64,000 bases of DNA from Incurvaria masculella (GCA_946894095.1 OX335659.1:6393501-6457500), one strand, 5' to 3'; shown: positions 23,179-32,653, counted from the stretch's first letter. The notes: generated by a model from the sequence alone, not told the origin. Program-made: numbers and translations.

Positions 23179-23664
23179 TATTATTACAAAACGACTCATA
23201 GCTAAAAGTAAACTACGATCGTTGTAGTCAAAAATTTAACAAAAACCAAATTTGTTATAAATCTTCATGAAACAAGCCATGTCTGATGACTAATCTTTTT
23301 AAGGTTTTTTAGTTAATCGTTGAGTAATCCACCTCCAAAGTTATTGTATAAAACGCGCAAAAAAATCGAAGTTTCGGACCTTATACCTTAGAAACCTAAC
23401 AAAATTTTACAATGCCCGACAGTCATCAGACATCTATTTCGATCAAATAAAGCTATTTTGAGTATTATTTTGGATCTCTGATAAGAAATATGTTCATGAT
23501 CTTCTTTCCACGTTTGTATGGGGAGTTGAGCGGGAAGGCCCACCTTAAGTCTAGATTTTTAAATAAACTATAACCCCACTTAAATCTTACAAAATCAGCA
23601 AATTACAAAATAAAAAAGTGTACATCTTTAGCTATAATCACCTCTAGTGTAATGATATTAGCCC

Positions 23665-23850
23665 AAAACAACATAAAGGAACGAGGTGCCATGCCAGGAA
23701 CTTTCTAATATTTCATGGCTACATTATAATGGAAGGAAAATATCGTCTATTTTCATTGCCGCTTTGACCGTAGTTAATTCAATGCGATAGTACAGCCCCT
23801 ACAGTTTTATGTTTAATCCGAACTACCATGAAACGTGAAGTAGTAAATAC
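23665..23850 (-). repeat. SINE body/tail fragment, reverse orientation
   Basis: GGTGCCATGCCAGGAAC, GGCTACATT, TTTTCATTGCC and CTACAGTTTTATG are the reverse complement of the shared SINE tail and body. The promoter head is absent. Confidence 0.6.
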
Positions 23851-23898
23851 TCTTTCGAAGACAAAATACGCCACCCTAAAGAGATTTTTATCATTGTC

Positions 23899-24290
23899 AG
23901 CCTCGGTAGCACAGTGGTGGGACACCTTGAGAGATGTGAGAGAGACAGATATAAGCTGGGTAATCAGCTCTGAGCGCGGTTGGGTTCTGGATGGGTGACC
24001 ATTTTAGACCATTAGGGCTGGCCGTGGTTCGGATTCCACGTAAAACTGTAGGTCCCCTTCCTTACTTACTATGTTGTAGGGTTTATCCCGTCCGGGTTGG
24101 TACCATTGCATTGAATGAACGATGATCGAAGTGGCAATGAAAATTAACCGTGTTTTCCATCCAGTTCAATGTAGCCGAGCAATTTAAGGAAAGTCCTGGT
24201 ATGGCACCTAGTTCCCATGTCGTGTTTTAGGCTAATATCTGACGTTCAGTTTGGTATTAGCCATCCATTTATAGTTCTTTAAAAAAATCA
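23899..24290 (+). mobile_element. SINE S2 (5S-like head)
   Basis: Begins CCTCGGTAGCACAGTGGTGG (A-box-like), then AGCTGGGTAATCA and GGTTGGGTTCTGGATGGGTG with ACC (5S-like C-box region), then GTGGTTCGGATTCCACG (B-box-like). The body is CCCCTTCCTTACTTACTA and the tail ends CACCTAGTTCCCATG. It is uninterrupted and gives the ancestral state for the insertions in SINE S1. Confidence 0.8.
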
Positions 24291-24399
24291 TTACAATACC
24301 GACTCAAACAAAAACGATCGTATAAATATTTAAATTTTGATTAAGATATCGTTATGAACAAATATTAAACCAGGCAGTTCCAGTAATTATGTACATTAA

Positions 24400-24546
24400 C
24401 CCTGCTACTAATAATCCCAGATCATCTTCTGAATAGGTATACAATGTTTTGTCCGTTTCTATCGAATTAGAAACTGCCTGTCAATGCAAAGGACAAAACA
24501 TTGTATAACTATTCAGCTGATGATCTAGGTTTATTAGTAACAGGGA
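24400..24546. mobile_element. Near-perfect hairpin MITE, copy B
   Basis: Same foldback as 14911-15055: CTGAATAGGTATACAATG and TTTTGTCC mirrored by GGACAAAACATTGTATAACT. Both ends carry CCCTGxTACTAATAA and its inverse. Outer ends are better preserved than in copy A. Confidence 0.85.
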
Positions 24547-24689
24547 TAATATTTCGTGCTAAACAAGTACGTCGCTTTTTCCAAGGAGTGTGATATGTAT
24601 GTTATATTATGATATGTATGGAAGATAGCCAGTGCATGTTATGCGATGAGATCAATAAAAAACACTGTGCACATATCAACTTTAAGAAT

Positions 24690-25640
24690 AATTGATTTTA
24701 GCTATATAGAATCGATTTTAAGGTACGGAATAGATGTGTGGGGAAACAATTGTAATGTTAAAAAAAAGTATTCTCATCCTTCAAAAGAAAGTTTTACGAA
24801 TTATTTGTGGAGCCAAATATGATGAAAGTTGCCGACCCCTTTTCGTAAAATAAAAAACCGGCCAAGTGCGAGTCGGACTCGCACACGAAGGGTTCCGTAC
24901 CATCGTAAAAAAATGTATTAAAAAAAATCACGTTTTTTGTATGGGGACCCCCTTTAATTTTCTTATTATTTATTATTATATATTATTTATTATATATTAT
25001 TTCTTAATTTTACCTATTTGTTGTTATAGCGGCAAAATAAATACACACTCTGTAAACATTTCAGCTGTCTATCTGTTACGGTTACTGAGATACAGCCCTG
25101 TGACAGACGGACAGACGGACGGACGGACGGACGAACGGACAGCGGAGGCTTAGTAATAGGGTTCCGTTTTCACCCTTTGGGTACGGAACCCTAAAAAATC
25201 ATGACTGTAATATAATATGCATTGGAGTATATAAGAAAAACTAATACTTCGATAAAGTGAAGGAATTGCAGATATATGACTTAAGAAATAACGACAGTTT
25301 TCGACCAAAAGGCCCAAAATGTTTATTGTTTAAGAATTCATCGATTTATACTGGAGTAAAAATTTACAATCATTTACCTATTTCCATCAAACAATTTTTA
25401 ACAATAACCCATTTTTTAATTAATTTAAAAGAATATTTGTTAAGTAACCCGTTTTATAATAAAGAAGATTTTTTCAATAATTTTAATTGTAATTTAGAAT
25501 AATTTAATATTGACATTTATTGAACCAGATTATGTATTGAAAATGTATTGTGAATTTTAATAATGTATTTATAATTAATTTTTATTATAAACTCTAAGAT
25601 CATTAATTTATGTTATAAAATGTGCACGGCTCGCAAGGGT
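24690..25640 (+). pseudogene. Jockey-like LINE 3' remnant, split by repeat C
   Basis: Before the insertion the plus strand encodes ILRYGIDVWGNNCN and, after small shifts, LQKKVLRIICGAKYDESCRP. These are the YGIxxWG and QKK-x-LRII motifs of jockey/CR1-type reverse transcriptase thumb domains. After the insert, ~25257-25502 encodes the terminal region (KGPKCLLFKNSSIYTGVKIY, NHLP). The copy is broken by stops and by the GGCCAAGTGCGAG repeat. Confidence 0.75.
24852..25197 (+). repeat. GGCCAAGTGCGAG repeat, copy C (full length)
   Basis: Complete from AAAAAACCGGCCAAGTGCGA to GGGTACGGAACCCTAAAAAA, with an expanded TATT-rich stretch at 24960-25010 and a GGAC array at ~25110-25140. It interrupts a LINE reverse transcriptase remnant, so it is younger than that LINE. 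Confidence 0.85.
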
Positions 25641-26109
25641 TACTCATGCTAAATAAATAAAATAAATATCTATTATTCGACCGTGAAGCAAGAACATATG
25701 AAATAAAGAAAGAGCCCCGTAAAATAACTACTGTAAGAATATATTGCTAGGCTGGGTCCGAACCATCTAAAATACCATTCGTGTATATTGCGTCTTCCAA
25801 GACGTAATACCCGAAAGTACCTATACATGTAACTGTCGGACGCACGTGCCACTCCCGCCCCGCACCACCCGGCGATAGCGTCCTCCGTCCGTCTCCCCGT
25901 GCCGCTGCCTGCTCGCTCACTCATACAATTACAACTGATAAATGTCTGCATATGGCTGCGCAACAAATACACCTGTGAGAGCGGCACCTGTAAAACGCTT
26001 GCAGATTTAATTCATTTTTACCTTGTTTCAGACTACTTGCGGTGTTGCAAAATTAGGGAAATGTTCACAATTGATTTAAGTTAACACTGAATGACGGAAA
26101 TCTTATTTC
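25641..26109. other. No supported gene; GC-rich patch
   Basis: 25845-25925 is clearly GC-richer than its surroundings (CCCGCCCCGCACCACCCGGC). No start codon or splice context allows a gene call. It might be an untranslated exon or promoter. Confidence 0.35.
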
Positions 26110-26545
26110 TGATTTTTTGTTTACCGTTTATAGCATTAGAAAGTTTGGATTTAAAAAAAAAATACTGTTCTAAGACTTGCAACATTCTAAAAACTTTACA
26201 GGATAAAGAATATAATTTTGTTTACATATTCTAGAAAGAAAGGTAGCCATAGCAAGTAAGGTTCTCAGCATAGATTTTTTTTAGTAAAAACATTTTTTTT
26301 AATATATTTCCGTAATTAGTAAATTGTTGCAAATTCACCGTTACATTACGCCTTAAAAGAGTTAACAAATACATTTCTATAATACCATTTCTAAATATTT
26401 GTTTAGGAGATATATATTTTTTTATACATTTTAATTTTTTTTTCTATCTTCCGGGCCCCGCTCAATGTTGCAAACTTAATGTAAGCATATAAATATGAAA
26501 TTGTATATTTCTGAGAAAAAAAAATTCATTTCGGATTTCATGTGT
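26110..26545 (-). repeat. AT-rich dispersed repeat J, copy 2
   Basis: Reverse-orientation copy of 18945-19450, sharing TAAATATTTGTTTAGGAGAT, TCTATCTTCCGGGCCCC, CAATGTTGCAAACTTAATGT and the TTTCTGAGAAA / ATTTCGGAT end. Confidence 0.75.
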
Positions 26546-26785
26546 TTCTCAAACCGTCCGGGGACGGGCCTAATACTCAGCACTCGCACACCGTGCACAT
26601 GGCGGGTTAACCTCTTCTGCACATTTGCATAGGTCATCGGGCATTCGCTCTGCACTTTAGATAACAAAGGAGCGAGCTTATCTGCACGCGACCGCCGCAG
26701 GGGATTTTTTATCCGAAGCCACCGAATGAATTAGCAGTAAAGATGAAAGGGAGTGAGCTGAAGCACGTTCTGCCCCAGGCTAGCT

Positions 26786-27334
26786 TTAAGGTGGCCCAAC
26801 CCGGCGGCCTCAACTAATTTGCGGGCACGGTACAAAACCGTGCTGTTGCGCTCTGGGACCTTCTCTGTTTCTAAAAATAAGACAGGCTCCGTGATGAGGA
26901 AGATGCAACATGTCCACAAAAAAGACAATGTGCATAGTGCATGATTTGGTAAGATTTACGAAAATTTTAATTTCAAAACGACTTATAGCTAAAAGTAAAC
27001 CACGACCGCTGTAGTCAAAAATCTAACAAAAACCAAATAGATTATAAATCTGATTAAACAAGCTATGTCTGATGACTAATCTTTTTAAGATGTTCTTACT
27101 TTATCATTGCGTAATCCACCTCCAAAGTAATTGTATAAAACGCGCGAAAAATCCGAACTTTCGGACGTTATAACTTGGAAACCAAACACAATTTTACAAT
27201 GCCAATGGTCATCAGACATCTAGTTCAATCAAATAAAGCTATATTGAGCAAAATTTTGGATCTCTGACAAGAAATATAGGCGTGATCTTCTTTCCCCTTT
27301 TGTATGGGGAAATGAGCGGGTTGGGCCACCTTAA
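26786..27334. mobile_element. TTAA-1 MITE, copy 4 (full length)
   Basis: TTAA-GGTGGCCCAACCCG to CGGGTTGGGCCACC-TTAA, 549 bp, closely matching copy 2 throughout. Both TTAA duplications are intact. Non-coding. Confidence 0.92.
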
Positions 27335-27364
27335 TGCCATTTTTCGTGGCGTATTGTTACTACA

Positions 27365-27483
27365 GAATAATAAAAATTAAAGGGGGCCGCCATACAAAAA
27401 ACGTGATTTTTTGTTTTAAATCTTTTACGATGGTACGGAACCCTTTTTGTGCGAGTCCGACTCATACTTGACCGGTTTTTTTA
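27365..27483 (-). repeat. GGCCAAGTGCGAG repeat, copy D (truncated)
   Basis: Only the CATACAAAAAACGTGATTTT, GATGGTACGGAACCC and GAGTCCGACTCATACTTGAC end is present, in minus orientation. The GGAC array is missing. Confidence 0.75.
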
Positions 27484-27536
27484 AATATTAAATGCAAGGC
27501 ACGTAGGCTTTTTTGTAACTGGACATGTATTTATTT

Positions 27537-27625
27537 ATGATACTTTTGAGATAACCGCGGTCGTTAGATATGTTTAAAAAATATTACGGCTTTTCCAGCA
27601 GCGTGAAAGCCCGTAACATTTTTCA
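27537..27625. repeat. Short dispersed repeat I, copy 2
   Basis: GAGATAACCGCGGTCGTTAG, ATATGTTT, TTACGGCTTTTCC and GCCCGTAACATTTTTCAAAC match the copies at 4827 and 52066. Confidence 0.6.
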
Positions 27626-27989
27626 AACGTGTATTTATTTATCTACTTAAAATAATATAAATTTGTACAGCATTTCTGGGGGTTCTGAAAACAATAGCTT
27701 CAGTCTTGGGATTGCTCTGTTAGCTTTTGTGTCCATTCATAGCTCTTAGGTTAAATTATAGTACCGGACACAAAATTATAGTGAACTCTTAACAAAAATC
27801 CGTCTTAAAAGCATCTTTAGACACTAAACTGATAAATTGATGAATCAATTTAGATACAAAGCCAACTTATTATTATCCGTTGTTCTGATATAATCATGAT
27901 GCAAGCATGCAGTTACTGCGTTCAACCCGTGACCCCCTTCCTATTCGATTCCATTCGTAATAAAGTAAGTAAAAATAATGCTGCATTCT

Positions 27990-28140
27990 CAGCGAATGTC
28001 ACGTGCGGCTCGCGCTCGGGGCCGCGCGGGGATCAGTGAGATCTGCGAGCAATTAATTATGATCCTTTCACAGGACATCTCGGCACTGCGCACGCGCGGG
28101 CTCGGCGTGTGGTCGAGGATTAGCGGGAGAGCGCCAGTTG
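27990..28140. other. GC-rich island with CACGTG
   Basis: About 150 bp of high GC in an AT-rich context, with CACGTG at ~28010. The plus-strand frame is open across it (starting MSRAARARGRAG) but runs directly into a repeat. I cannot say whether this is a promoter, an exon or captured sequence. Confidence 0.35.
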
Positions 28141-28695
28141 AAAAAGCCGGCCAAGTGCGAGACGGACTCGGCAACGAAGAGTTCCGGACCGTCGTGCAAG
28201 ATTTAACACAAAACAATCACGTTTTTTGTATGGGGCCTCCTAAAGTTCTTATTTTTATTTTTTATTTTACGTGTTTGTTTTTATAGCGGCAAAATAAATA
28301 CACACTCTGTGAAAATTTCAGCTGCCTACCTATAGCGGTTTATGAGATACAGCCCTGGGGGTCCATTCAGAGCAAGAGTGAGTTCGAGTTCGGGAGTGAG
28401 TTAACCTAAAAATAGCTGGGAAATATATTATTATTTAAATAACGGAACCGTTATTTATGCTTTCAACGTATTTACGGGACAAACCAGATTTTTACCTAAC
28501 TGTAATGATGTTCTAGAAGTGTGGAAACATTAACTATTAAAAAAAATGAGTTGATATTTAGTTGCGAATTCGAACTCAATCTTACTCTGAATGGACACCC
28601 TGTGCCAGACGGGCGGACCAAAGAACGGACGGACGGACAGCGGAGGTTTAGTAATACAGTTCCGTTGGCACCCTTTGGGTACGGAACCCTAAAAA
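28141..28695 (+). repeat. GGCCAAGTGCGAG repeat, copy E, interrupted
   Basis: Runs from AAAAAGCCGGCCAAGTGCGA to GGGTACGGAACCCTAAAAA. MITE D copy 2 is inserted within the CAGCCCTG / TGCCAGACGG junction (TGTGACAGACGG in uninterrupted copies). Confidence 0.85.
28359..28604. mobile_element. Foldback MITE D, copy 2 (nested)
   Basis: GGTCCATTCAGAGCAAGAGT at the left and CTTACTCTGAATGGAC at the right. The same interior as 4155-4388 appears in reverse orientation. CCCTG appears on both sides and is the probable target duplication. Confidence 0.85.
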
Positions 28696-28804
28696 TATAG
28701 GGATTGCGACAGGCCGTTGATATGTCAAGATGTCATATGAAATGCCAGATGCTAACAATCCATACCGTGCACTGCACATGGAGGGTTATTTCGTCACCTC
28801 CATG

Positions 28805-28985
28805 CCACTGCATGACCAATTTTCATTTATTTCGGTATAGAGATACCTAGTCTGGAACTTGGAGAAGGCTACCTTTTGTGGCGAAAATTTAACTCGAAGG
28901 GGGTGAAATAGGGGATGAAAATTTGTATGGGGAACTCATTTTCGACCCGTAACATGAACATTCCATCCCTCCTCTTCTCGAAAGG
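28805..28985 (-). repeat. RTE-like dispersed repeat fragment
   Basis: GGAACTTGGAGAAGGCTACC, TTTTGTGGCGAAA and AACTCGAAGG form the reverse complement of the sequence flanking the mariner at 49600-49660. Confidence 0.6.
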
Positions 28986-29079
28986 GCTTGGAGAGATGAT
29001 GAACTTTTACCAGCGGCTATTTCTTTTTTAGTTTTTTTTTGAAACAAATACAAATTAACATCATCGCGGCCGCGCCGTA

Positions 29080-29250
29080 CCTACTTTTTTTATGTGACTG
29101 GATATGGATGGCCATACCACATGATGGGTATACCACCACTACTGTCATAATTAGCCAAACATACCTCATGGGAACCAGGTGCCATGCCAGAACCTTCATT
29201 TTATTGCTCATGGGAAGAAATGGAGTGGGCCCCATTGTATTATTCTTACG
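29080..29250 (-). repeat. SINE tail fragment, reverse orientation
   Basis: GTGACTGGATATGGATGGCC, GGGAACCAGGTGCCATGCC and related blocks are the inverse of the shared SINE tail. Overlapping open frames of about 70-110 codons on both strands are artefacts of this repeat. Confidence 0.6.
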
Positions 29251-29894
29251 TTCATCCCTGCATTTATTTTTGGCGTTCGGGCTGGAGTGTTGCTGTGAGC
29301 CGTTCCGCTTGATTTCGTTCTATATAGGGCGGCATGGAATCATCTTTGCCCGAACAAACCCTGGACCTTACTAATTCTCTGACTAGACTGAAGCCCTACC
29401 TAGTTCAAGTCATAGTAATGTCTAATACTTAATTTATTTAGTGAATTCATAGAGAAAATAGGAACCATTAAACAACAGACTGCGTCTTCATTCTTGGGGC
29501 TCTATGTAGAGTTCCAAGAAATAACAAATGCGTGCGCGAGTAAACGGAAACGACTGCCAGCTGACGCGAGTCAATTTCCGCCTCGATGCGAATTGCCCGC
29601 TGCGCAGTTGCCCGCTGCTCCCTTCCGCTCCTATGAGCCTTCTGAAAACTCGCAATGGTTTATCTAATTTACTGAAAACTATTTTAGTCGGTGGGAAGCC
29701 TACTTACTACCTATAGCCTTGTCTCTTGACATATAGTCTCCGCTTAAAAAATAACTTTGTATATTGACCTACTCAAAACGCAAAACAATTGGTCCAATAC
29801 AAGTTATAAAACTAAAAAAATAAAAAATATTTAATTATTGTTTCGTCTCACATTTTTGTACATTATACCTAAGATTTTGGGTATGTTAGTCGCT
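29251..29894. other. No supported feature
   Basis: Nothing recognised. A modest GC-rich patch at 29530-29640 has no splice or start context that I can defend. Confidence 0.45.
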
Positions 29895-30074
29895 TACAGT
29901 CGTATTCAGAGAGAACATAGCACGAGTAGCACCGGAAAAACCATACAAATGTCTTTGTACCCGAACCGCGGAGATTAGCACCGGACTAACCATACTATTA
30001 CCGCGTAATTGTATGGTTAGTCCGGTTCTAATCCCGTGCTAAGTTTTGACAGTTTCACTCTGAATACGACTGTA
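29895..30074. mobile_element. 180-bp MITE K, copy 1
   Basis: Exact 17-bp terminal inverted repeats TACAGTCGTATTCAGAG / CTCTGAATACGACTGTA, with inner inverted blocks AGCACCGGACTAACCATAC / GTATGGTTAGTCCGGTT. A diverged copy is at 46226-46348. Confidence 0.9.
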
Positions 30075-30257
30075 CGTCATTTGTTAAAGGAACAATCAAA
30101 ACTTGTTGTATGTATGTAATGTCCCATCGATGTCATAAATAAAGCTAGAAGAAAGTACGGTTATGCGTTTTGAAATTGTTGGTTTTCTGCCATCTATTGG
30201 TACAGTACGAAACTAGTAGAGAGCCATCTAGTAGAGACTAACCGCAACCATTTGCTA

Positions 30258-30266
30258 GCGCCATCT
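30258..30266 (-). promoter_or_regulatory. AGATGGCGC (CTCF-core-like) upstream of Rpp14
   Basis: GCGCCATCT is the inverse of AGATGGCGC, which fits the core reported for insect CTCF. Two further GCCATCTA copies lie within the preceding 80 bp (~30188 and ~30222). Position about 250 bp upstream of the Rpp14 start. Function is inferred from the motif only. Confidence 0.35.
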
Positions 30267-30428
30267 ATGGAAGAATAGTTGAACAATATTGTCATGTAGT
30301 GTTGCCATGATAAATGCGGATTCTGTGCGTTGTACCATAGACAATTCCTGCGGCTATGCAACGACCTGTCAAACATAAGTCACCTACCGCATAACCTCAA
30401 ACCAAGATTAGTGGCTTTGCCTTTTGGT

Positions 30429-30434
30429 TCAGTG
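30429..30434 (+). promoter_or_regulatory. Possible initiator (TCAGTG) for Rpp14
   Basis: TCAGTG fits the arthropod initiator consensus TCAKTY in its first five bases and lies 83 bp before the Rpp14 start codon. No TATA box is evident at the expected distance. Confidence 0.35.
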
Positions 30435-30516
30435 ATATTTGAATTATGTTATTTCGGGCTTTTTCTCTAGATTGTCAATTAATTTCGGCAGTGCTACGTA
30501 GTTTATTTAAGTGGTG

Positions 30517-31235
30517 ATGACTGGCTACTTTTATCTAGACGTCTCACTGTTAGTATTCGCAATTAAATATTTGTTTTCGTAAAATTGCGCCGATAACGAA
30601 ATGCAAAATAGTATTTGTTGCATAATTCCACACTCACATCCTTGCATTACTTCCAAATTAGCTGGGATTTGATTTTGCCAAATCCTACTCTGTTGTATTT
30701 TTAATTTACATTTTTATATCAGTGCTGCATTACTTCATTGGCACCTTTCAAACCGTGAGGACTAACCAATATTTAACCAATAAATAAAATTATAAAAGTT
30801 CATTCATATTTTAATCTATCTTTTTGACTCTGAAAATAACTTTAGACATGCATTTAATGTTTAGGAAATGTTTATTGTTTAACAGGCATACAATTTGCTG
30901 TGATGCAATACTTTTAAGCATGTTTTTCTGTTTCTAGAGAATTGGATACGACAGAACGAATAGAAATAACTGACCTTTACCTCAAGAAGCACATTGTGGA
31001 TAGTCTTCACACTTTGTTCGGTGAAACTGGAGCCAGTATTCCCGTTGACATCCTTAAATACGAACCGCAGTCTCGAAAAGCCATCCTTCGGGTACCTGAA
31101 GAATATTACGTAAAATTATACAGCTCGCTCACTCTGGCTGGTAAATATCAGCACATAGACTGTGCTTACCGAGTGCACAAGACTTCGCCTTCCTTGCTAT
31201 CGCTCACCTGTGACAGCCGGGCGTATCAATTCTAG
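30517..31235 (+). CDS. RPP14: Ribonuclease P/MRP protein subunit Rpp14 (2 exons)
   Basis: Exon 1 is 30517-30548 (ATG to a split Leu codon), intron 30549-30937 (GTTAGT donor, TTTTTCTGTTTCTAG acceptor) and exon 2 30938-31235, giving 109 aa. The start encodes MTGYFYLDVSLEL, corresponding to the YHYMKVCLEF start of the human fold. Exon 2 carries the family core: HIVDSLHTLFGETGASIPVD, then KAILRV, LYSSLTLAGKYQ and CAYRVHKTSPSLLSL. The family is a small, Pop5-related RNA-binding subunit of nuclear RNase P/RNase MRP, acting in pre-tRNA 5' maturation. The length suits a minimal insect family member; human Rpp14 is ~124 aa. Exon 1 was found by eye because it is only 32 nt; phase and homology both agree. 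Mia40 starts 42 nt downstream on the same strand. An upstream 23-codon ORF (30446-30517) ends in TGATG, overlapping the start codon if it is in the transcript. Confidence 0.93.
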
Positions 31236-31277
31236 TTCTTATTTTTTAAATACACAACGACTTCATTAAGCTTAAAA

Positions 31278-32519
31278 ATGTCTAAGCAAGAGAGAAGTGG
31301 ACCGGATGGTAAAGACCTAATCATATTTGCAACCAAAGAAGATCACTCGATCCCCAGCACAGTCAGTCTTCCGGAGCCCGAGCCATCGCCGGGTTTAATT
31401 TTGCCCAACGGTGACATCAACTGGAACTGCCCCTGCCTGGGTGGCATGGCTACTGGCCCTTGTGGTGTGCAGTTCCGGGAAGCATTCTCCTGCTTTCATT
31501 ACAGGTGAGTTTATTATTTGGGTGGGACTTTATTAACTTTCAGATGAATCATCACAACTTTTTGTACATCAGAAACAACAATACATCTTTTATATAATTA
31601 TGCAATTTTAATGTCTCCATTTTTTGTTGAGGTTTTAGTTCTAGTACAGCTATGAAATTCTAGCTCGAAAGATCCAACAAATGGACAAACGCTACGTCCC
31701 GCAATTTCTAAATCTGTAATATCTTCGAAAATATTAATTTAAATCACATGCTGTAAAGGGCCATATAGATCTATATTAAATCAACAATGTATTTAAGGTA
31801 TTTAATTGGATAAGGAATTAATGCTGTATTGGTTAAAATCGCTTCGAAAATTAGTCATTATTTGTCGTAAAAATTAAATGACAAAAAAAAATTATTGTGG
31901 GATATCCATAAGAGATATACATATACCATCGCGGAGTTTTCTATAGACCTTTTCAATGTGTAAAATACTTAGTACCTACATTATTTTGATGTAAGCGGAA
32001 AAAAAATATTTTTACGACATCACATTGGAAACCTCAAAAATAACAATATTCTCCACTATTTAATGGATGTTATTATACATATAAACCTTCCTCTTCAATC
32101 ACTCTATCTATTAAAAAAAACCGCATCAAAATCCGTTGCGTAGTTTTAAAGATTTAAGCATACATAGGGTTATAGGGATATAGGGACAGAGAAAGCGACT
32201 TTGTTTTATACTATTTAGTGATAGTGATGATGAAGGGAAAAAATTTCATGCTAGGACTGCTTTATCCATCAAAATGTTGAATGTACGCATTTCTCATTCC
32301 AGTGAAGCGGATCCCAAGGGTAGCGACTGCTACGAGCAGTTCAGCATAATGCAAGACTGCATGGCGCAGTACCCGGAGCTCTACAACAAGGACGCAGCGG
32401 ACGACGATGAAGAGGGCATGGCGTTCGACGAAGCGTTCCAGAAAGCCGATCAGGAAGCTAAGGATAGCGAGGAAGTACCAGCAGGAGCGGCCAGTGGTGA
32501 CACTAAGAAGCCTTCCTAA
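31278..32519 (+). CDS. CHCHD4: Mia40/CHCHD4 mitochondrial intermembrane space import oxidoreductase (2 exons)
   Basis: Exon 1 31278-31504, intron 31505-32302 (GTGAGT donor, TTCTCATTCCAG acceptor), exon 2 32303-32519; 147 aa. Mia40 oxidises cysteine-motif proteins entering the mitochondrial intermembrane space and is recycled by Erv1/ALR. Landmarks: [13 protein letters not shown] (residues 11-23), [20 protein letters not shown] with the redox CPC at C51/C53, and twin CX9C pairs C62/C72 and C85/C95 that brace the helical hairpin ([31 protein letters not shown]). The C-terminus is acidic and disordered. As in the animal form there is no N-terminal presequence or membrane anchor, consistent with import through its own pathway. 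The intron splits the codon right after FHY. Start context AAAAATGTC is good. The 42-nt gap from the Rpp14 stop leaves no room for a separate promoter between the genes. Confidence 0.97.
31690..32240 (+). repeat. Dispersed repeat inside the Mia40 intron
   Basis: Matches 53790-54205 over CTGTAAAGGGCC, ATTGTGGGATATCCATAAGA, CATCGCGGAGTTTTCT and TGTAAGCGG. It matches 2420-2665 over CGCATCAAAATCCGTTGCGT to AGCGACTTTGTTTTATACTA. It fills most of the intron and ends about 60 bp before the acceptor. Confidence 0.75.
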
Positions 32520-32653
32520 TCCAACTTACGACTCCTTCTGGGCTGAGCATTCATGCAGATTTAAATGTTTTTAGATACCACCACGTTTGCATTTTGTTAA
32601 AATATTATTCTTTAATATTTCCCTTGTTTATTTATGACCTCTAAACTTATTGC

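Larger units (their letters stand above)
21747..23548 (+). mobile_element. TTAA-1 MITE, copy 3, split by mariner
   Basis: Left part resumes at AACTAACTCATTCACGGGCA after loss of the terminal ~30 bp. The element is interrupted at 21901-23178 by a mariner and continues to GAAGGCCCACCTTAA. Alignment to the uninterrupted copies shows the mariner lies in the AATTTTAATTACAAAACGAC block. Confidence 0.85.

Noticed and set aside
28000..28286. 102-codon frame across the GC island
   Set aside because: The second half is repeat E, so the full frame cannot be a native protein; only the GC island is kept as a note.
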